Shown here piece after piece: positions 6,485 through 9,539 of a stretch of DNA of 9,539 nt; position 1 is the first letter of the stretch; every line of letters starts with the position of its first letter. Below the pieces are notes generated by a model. The model did not search any database, was not told the origin of the DNA, and was given only the letters and a program-made list of their open reading frames with translations. Source of the stretch: Bacteroidales bacterium Bact_07. Lineage in GTDB: Bacteria; Bacteroidota; Bacteroidia; Bacteroidales; Tenuifilaceae. The DNA lies in assembly GCA_001603415.1 (NCBI GenBank), contig LUYY01000277.1, positions 1 through 9,539 on the forward strand, written 5' to 3'. The translations under genes were made by a program, and so were the position numbers.

Positions 6485-6515
6485 TAAAGTTATTAAATAA
6501 TTATTTAAAAGCAAA
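6485..6515 (-). promoter_or_regulatory. Promoter of the siaC-like/GH16-like operon
   Basis: On the - strand a -33 TTTG (6515-6512) is followed after exactly 19 bases by TAACTTTA (6492-6485). This fits the Bacteroidota TTTG-N19-21-TAnnTTTG architecture apart from the final G. Transcription would start near 6480, about 25 bases before the ATG at 6454. This supports a unit separate from rprXY. Confidence 0.6.
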
Positions 6516-6536
6516 CCTTACCAATACAAAATAACG

Positions 6537-6575
6537 AAAAAAAGTTGAATATATTTATGATTGTTAGTAAATCAT
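6537..6575 (-). terminator. Weak possible terminator after rprY
   Basis: On the - strand a 6-bp AT-rich stem ATGATT/AATCAT (6575-6570 with 6562-6557) spans the rprY stop codon, and a run of seven T residues (6543-6537) follows 13 bases later. The stem is weak and the T run too distant for a canonical terminator, so read-through into the siaC-like gene is possible. Confidence 0.3.
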
Positions 6576-7256
6576 TTTAAAACCTTTACCGCGAACGTTA
6601 ATGATCTCAATGGATGGGTCATTAGCCAAGTATTTACGAAGCTTAGTGATGTAAACATCCATACTACGAGCGTTAAAGTAACTATCGTCGGCCCAAATGG
6701 TTTTTAGGGCAAAGTTACGGTCGAGTAAGGTATTTCGGTTTAGGCAAAGGTACTTAAGCAGTTCACTCTCCTTGGTGGTTAGCTTTCGAACATCGTTATC
6801 GTAGGTGAGGGTTTGTTTGGTGGCATCAAAAACGTACTTGCCAATTTGAAAAAGGGTTTGCTCGGCACCGTTGGCATCCTTTCGGGTACGGCGCAGAATG
6901 GCTTCGAGCCTCATGAGTAGCTCTTCAATGCTAAAGGGCTTGGTCATGTAATCGTCGGCGCCAATGGCAAATCCTTCAATCACATCTTCCTTCATGGACT
7001 TGGCTGTAAGGAAAAGGATAGGCATGTTTGGATTCACCATCCTGATTTCCTTGGCCAGCGTAAAGCCGTCCTTTAGGGGCATCATTACATCAAGGATACA
7101 AATGTCATAGTAATTGTTTTGAAAGCCCTTGTAGGCTTTTTCGCCATCCTTGTATAGGTCAACATCGTATTCTTTTGCCTGAAGGTACTCCTTGAGCAGG
7201 AACCCGAGGTTCTCATCGTCCTCGGCAAGCATTACTCTAATTTTTCTTTGATTCAT
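6564..7256 (-). CDS. rprY: OmpR/PhoB-family response regulator, RprY-like
   Basis: The 230-residue protein has an N-terminal receiver domain (about 5-120) and a C-terminal winged-helix DNA-binding domain (about 133-230). Receiver residues are intact: the acidic pocket E12-D13-D14, the phospho-acceptor D56 in ICILDVMMP, switch residue T84 in LFLTAK, and K106 in DYMTKPF. The C-terminal domain shows LTTKESELLKYL and the ending RSMDVYITKLRKYL...VRGKGFKMIY, typical of OmpR-type effectors. DDENLGFLLKEYLQAKEYDV and the overall pattern resemble RprY of Bacteroides. The start lies 11 bases after the histidine kinase stop, so the pair is co-transcribed and should act as cognate partners. The target genes are not visible here. 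Confidence 0.93.
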   Translation of the reverse strand: MNQRKIRVMLAEDDENLGFLLKEYLQAKEYDVDLYKDGEKAYKGFQNNYYDICILDVMMPLKDGFTLAKEIRMVNPNMPILFLTAKSMKEDVIEGFAIGADDYMTKPFSIEELLMRLEAILRRTRKDANGAEQTLFQIGKYVFDATKQTLTYDNDVRKLTTKESELLKYLCLNRNTLLDRNFALKTIWADDSYFNARSMDVYITKLRKYLANDPSIEIINVRGKGFKMIY

Positions 7257-7267
7257 GGTTGTATTAG

Positions 7268-8857
7268 TTATTTAGGTATATACGATTGTTCTGCCGGTCC
7301 GCTCCAGGGTAGGAAAAACGAAAAAGTGCTCCCTTCGCCCACTTTGCTTTCCACCCAAATTTTCCCTCCGTGTGCTTCCACTATCTTTTTGACATAGCTA
7401 AGGCCTAAGCCAAACCCTTTCACGTTATGAATATTGCCGCTTGGCACACGGTAAAACTGGTCAAAAATCTTTTTCAGATTATCGCGGCTAATTCCAATGC
7501 CATTATCCTTAACTGCTACCACAATACCATTAGACACATCTTTGGTTAAAATGTTTATTACAGGGTTACCATTTCGGTACTTGGTAGCGTTGTCGAGAAG
7601 GTTGTTAATGACATTGGTGATATGAACCTCATCGGCCTTAATAACTGGAGATTGGGCGTTAAACTCATGTATAATTATGCCATCCTGCGATTCGAGCTGT
7701 AGGGCAAAATTGTTAGTTACCTTTTTAATAACCTCGTGAACATCAACATCCTTCACCTTAAGCCTTAGCTTAGCCCTTTCGAAGATTGCCATTTGCAACA
7801 CCTTTTCGACCTGTAAGCCAAGGCGCTTGCTCTCATCGGCAATAACACCACCCAGGTAATCGAGGTTTTTCCGCTCATGGGGTATGCTTTTGTCGTTGAG
7901 CATTTGAGCGGCAAGCGATATGGTTGATATAGGCGTTTTGAGCTCGTGGGTCATGTTGCTTACAAAGTCGTTTCTGATCTCCGATACCCTTTTTTGCTTA
8001 AAAATGATGTAAAGGGTGATTGTAAATATAGAAATAATTAACAATGTGAGCAATAGGGTACCAAAAGTCATTGGACCCAATGAACTCAAAAGGTAGGTTT
8101 TTTGATTGGGGAAATAAATGGTTAAAAAGTAACGGCGGGCAAAAAAATCGTTTGGGAAGAGCTTGTCACGCAATACGAGTCCCTTGAAATTGGGTTTAAA
8201 CCGGGGACTGCTATATATGGTGCTATCCTTTTCGTTGGTTACTCGATACTCGTAGCGCGCATCAATGCCTTTTCGGGCAAGTTCACGGTGAATTATTGAA
8301 TCGAGTTGCTCCTGCGAAATTCGCTCGTGTAGCGGCAGTTCAACCCTAATCATACGATCAACTATATTCTCGACAAAAACCGTTTTCTTGAGCAATTTAT
8401 CGTTAACATTAACGCTTAGTTGCTGCCGGTTGGATAACGCTGGATCCGATGAGATTTTAACCGGTAAATTGCCCAACAGATTTGAATCAAGAATGCTTTT
8501 GGTTATAGCGGGCAACCTGAGAGTGTCAAGGTTACTGAGGGTAAAAACCTGCTGGCTTATCTGCTTCGATCTAAATCCGCTTTTAGTTTTATTAAGTATG
8601 TCCTGCCTGTATGTCATCCGGGCTGTACCGCTGGTGTTTACTGAGTAGTAGGGTTTTATTTCATCAATTACCTGGACAATGGTTTCCTGCTTTTCAACCT
8701 CGTCGATAATACGTTCCATTGCCAAACTGGCTGTTTGGGCAAACTGCTCCTCTTTGATTTGCACAGCAATCCTTATCCACTTGGATTGGAGAAGAACTAA
8801 ACCTATTGATGCAATGGTGATAACACCGGTTAGTATGAATAGTAATTTCCTGCTCAT
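7268..8857 (-). CDS. rprX: Membrane sensor histidine kinase, RprX-like
   Basis: This 529-residue sensor kinase has a first membrane helix at about 4-24, a large periplasmic region (about 25-260), a second helix (about 262-286) and a cytoplasmic kinase core. There is no obvious HAMP domain: the second helix runs almost directly into the H-box NDFVSNMTHELKTPIS (296-311) with phospho-acceptor H304. The ATP-binding domain has an N-box NLLDNATKY (419-427), G1 DNGIGI (451-456) and G2 GFGLGLSY (481-488), followed by HGGKIWVESKVGEGSTFSF. All residues needed for catalysis appear present. The periplasmic region matches no sensor domain I can name; the ligand is unknown. Length and layout agree with RprX of Bacteroides, and rprY follows 11 bases downstream. 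Its -7 element lies only six bases before the ATG. Confidence 0.92.
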   Translation of the reverse strand: MSRKLLFILTGVITIASIGLVLLQSKWIRIAVQIKEEQFAQTASLAMERIIDEVEKQETIVQVIDEIKPYYSVNTSGTARMTYRQDILNKTKSGFRSKQISQQVFTLSNLDTLRLPAITKSILDSNLLGNLPVKISSDPALSNRQQLSVNVNDKLLKKTVFVENIVDRMIRVELPLHERISQEQLDSIIHRELARKGIDARYEYRVTNEKDSTIYSSPRFKPNFKGLVLRDKLFPNDFFARRYFLTIYFPNQKTYLLSSLGPMTFGTLLLTLLIISIFTITLYIIFKQKRVSEIRNDFVSNMTHELKTPISTISLAAQMLNDKSIPHERKNLDYLGGVIADESKRLGLQVEKVLQMAIFERAKLRLKVKDVDVHEVIKKVTNNFALQLESQDGIIIHEFNAQSPVIKADEVHITNVINNLLDNATKYRNGNPVINILTKDVSNGIVVAVKDNGIGISRDNLKKIFDQFYRVPSGNIHNVKGFGLGLSYVKKIVEAHGGKIWVESKVGEGSTFSFFLPWSGPAEQSYIPK

Positions 8858-8862
8858 GAGAG

Positions 8863-8870
8863 CAAAGGTA
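8863..8870 (-). promoter_or_regulatory. -7 promoter element of rprXY
   Basis: Read on the - strand, TACCTTTG is a perfect TAnnTTTG element. Its last base (8863) is only five bases from the first base upstream of the ATG (8857-8855), so transcription would start at or within a few bases of the start codon. No -33 TTTG is found at 19-21 bases; a TTTG at 8905-8902 is too far away. Confidence 0.55.
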
Positions 8871-8975
8871 ATTTTTATGGCATGGTTTGATTTATCCTTA
8901 ACAAAGTTTAACCCTTAATGGATTTCGAGTAACAAAATAGATCAAGTTGCTGATTTTGAGTGAAGCCCCTTTTAG

Positions 8976-9383
8976 CTATTCTGCACAGTATGGCTCCTTT
9001 AATTTTAAGAGTGATGGCTGCACTTCGGAAACCACCTGAATACCCTGGATTGATTTCAGGCACCTTTGAGTATCGGTAATAAACTGTTCATCGGCTTGCC
9101 CGCTTACCTCGATAATGAAATCGATATTGGCAAGCTTAGCATGAAGAACCTTACCTGCTACTTTATTACCAATAAGCGTAATTACTCTACTGGCTGAGGT
9201 TTGCCTATCGGTAAAGGCAGGGAATCCTAAATTCTCTTCAAGCTCGATATTTTGGGTTAGTGAAACAGCGCATGCGTGATTGATATTCCAAACCATTTGG
9301 CTTATACTCAACGATGAGGCAATGGCTAAAAGCCTGAAATTTACAGGTTCATCCTTCAGTATATGCTTTTTAGAAGAGGACAT
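8976..9383 (-). CDS. IPExxxVDY-family small protein
   Basis: From the ATG at 9383 this is a 135-residue soluble protein. The opening KKHILKDEPVNFRLLAIAS, the WNINHACAVSLTQNIELE stretch (about 32-49) and the signature position at 81-89 place it in the small Bacteroidota family named IPExxxVDY. The signature is degenerate here: HAKLANIDF aligns with IPExxxVDY, and only the Asp is exactly kept, with I and F replacing V and Y. The function of the family is not known. A longer frame starts with GTG at 9404, but that codon overlaps the -7 element and its extra residues are not family-like. The next gene in its direction, rprX, begins 118 bases downstream with its own promoter element. No clear terminator is visible after the stop. 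Confidence 0.72.
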   Translation of the reverse strand: MSSSKKHILKDEPVNFRLLAIASSLSISQMVWNINHACAVSLTQNIELEENLGFPAFTDRQTSASRVITLIGNKVAGKVLHAKLANIDFIIEVSGQADEQFITDTQRCLKSIQGIQVVSEVQPSLLKLKEPYCAE

Positions 9384-9403
9384 CTTAAAAAACGGTTTAC
9401 TCA

Positions 9404-9411
9404 CAAATTTA
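9404..9411 (-). promoter_or_regulatory. -7 promoter element of the IPExxxVDY-family gene
   Basis: On the - strand the bases are TAAATTTG, a perfect TAnnTTTG element, located between the preceding gene's terminator and the ATG at 9383. The predicted leader is about 16 bases. No -33 element is obvious, because the upstream bases are the A/T tract of the terminator. Confidence 0.6.
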
Positions 9412-9423
9412 GAACTTTTGGAT

Positions 9424-9460
9424 AAAAAAAAACGGGCGAATGCCCGTTTTATTCTATTTT
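9424..9460 (-). terminator. Intrinsic terminator after the endonuclease/phosphatase gene (bidirectional form)
   Basis: A 9-bp stem AAAACGGGC/GCCCGTTTT (9429-9437 with 9442-9450) closes a GAAT loop. On the - strand a run of T residues follows (complement of the A tract at 9424-9432), so it should terminate the gene whose stop codon is at 9456-9454. The + side is also T-rich, so it could act in both directions. Confidence 0.85.
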
Positions 9461-9539
9461 TTCTTTACCAGGAACATGTAAACCGGGAAGTGGTCGGAAT
9501 ACCCACCGGTAAAATCATTTCCTACATAAGTTCTCCAAG
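9454..9539 (-). CDS. Endonuclease/exonuclease/phosphatase family protein, C-terminal end only
   Basis: Only the last 28 codons or so lie in the window; the start is beyond the right edge. The visible residues contain GGYSDHFPVY followed by MFLVKKK and a TAG stop. SDH-x-P-V is the conserved C-terminal catalytic motif of the endonuclease/exonuclease/phosphatase fold (DNase I-like), where the Asp-His pair takes part in metal-dependent phosphodiester or phosphomonoester cleavage. The preceding WRTYVGNDF is consistent with Bacteroidota members of the group. Substrate and location cannot be judged from this fragment. The gene ends just before a strong terminator. Confidence 0.75.
   Translation of the reverse strand, partial: WRTYVGNDFTGGYSDHFPVYMFLVKKK

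Noticed and set aside
8899..8912. Imperfect palindrome TTAACAAAGTTTAA upstream of rprX as an RprY operator
   Set aside because: The symmetry is imperfect and AT-rich, only one copy is seen, and I know no RprY consensus that would support it.
8388..8918. Two + strand open frames of 86 and 79 codons opposite rprX
   Set aside because: They lie opposite the periplasmic and first membrane regions of rprX, and the hydrophobic content mirrors the coding strand; no start signals are present.

Overview
The window looks like a chromosomal segment from a member of the Bacteroidota (Bacteroidales or a close relative). The evidence is the TAnnTTTG -7 promoter element in front of most genes, the near absence of spaced Shine-Dalgarno sequences, an RprX/RprY-type two-component pair, and an IPExxxVDY-family protein, a family I know only from this phylum. 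There are no insertion sequences, CRISPR arrays, tRNA or rRNA genes, or clear signs of recent transfer.

Layout. Positions 1-50 hold the terminator of a gene lying to the left. On the + strand follow a small four-helix membrane protein (98-418) and a GatB/YqeY protein (458-913). Convergent to these, on the - strand, is a two-gene unit: a TrhA/hemolysin III-type membrane protein (1893-1252) and then a DUF2185/Imm33-like protein (1245-910). A 303-base divergent intergenic region (1894-2196) carries pyrimidine-rich heptamer repeats and the lepA promoter. lepA (2197-3984) is followed 9 bases later by an unrecognised Rossmann/methyltransferase-like gene (3994-4779). A hairpin at 4772-4797 separates this + strand unit from the - strand genes.

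Everything right of 4819 is on the - strand. In transcription order, from right to left, these are: the end of an endonuclease/exonuclease/phosphatase family gene (9539-9454) with its terminator; a small IPExxxVDY-family gene (9383-8976); rprX (8857-7268) and rprY (7256-6564) as an operon; and a siaC-like gene (6454-6074) with its own promoter. The siaC-like gene is followed 19 bases later by a GH16-like gene (6054-4819).

The least ordinary part is the siaC-like/GH16-like pair. The GH16-like protein has no signal peptide, carries a helical repeat domain of about 175 residues in front, and lacks the second catalytic glutamate. It is therefore probably a cytoplasmic non-enzymatic or altered carbohydrate-binding fold, next to a phospho-switch protein. 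Promoter positions also correct three gene starts: YqeY, SiaC and the IPExxxVDY protein. One promoter, that of rprX, suggests a transcript with almost no leader. The rest of the window is ordinary housekeeping and regulatory sequence.
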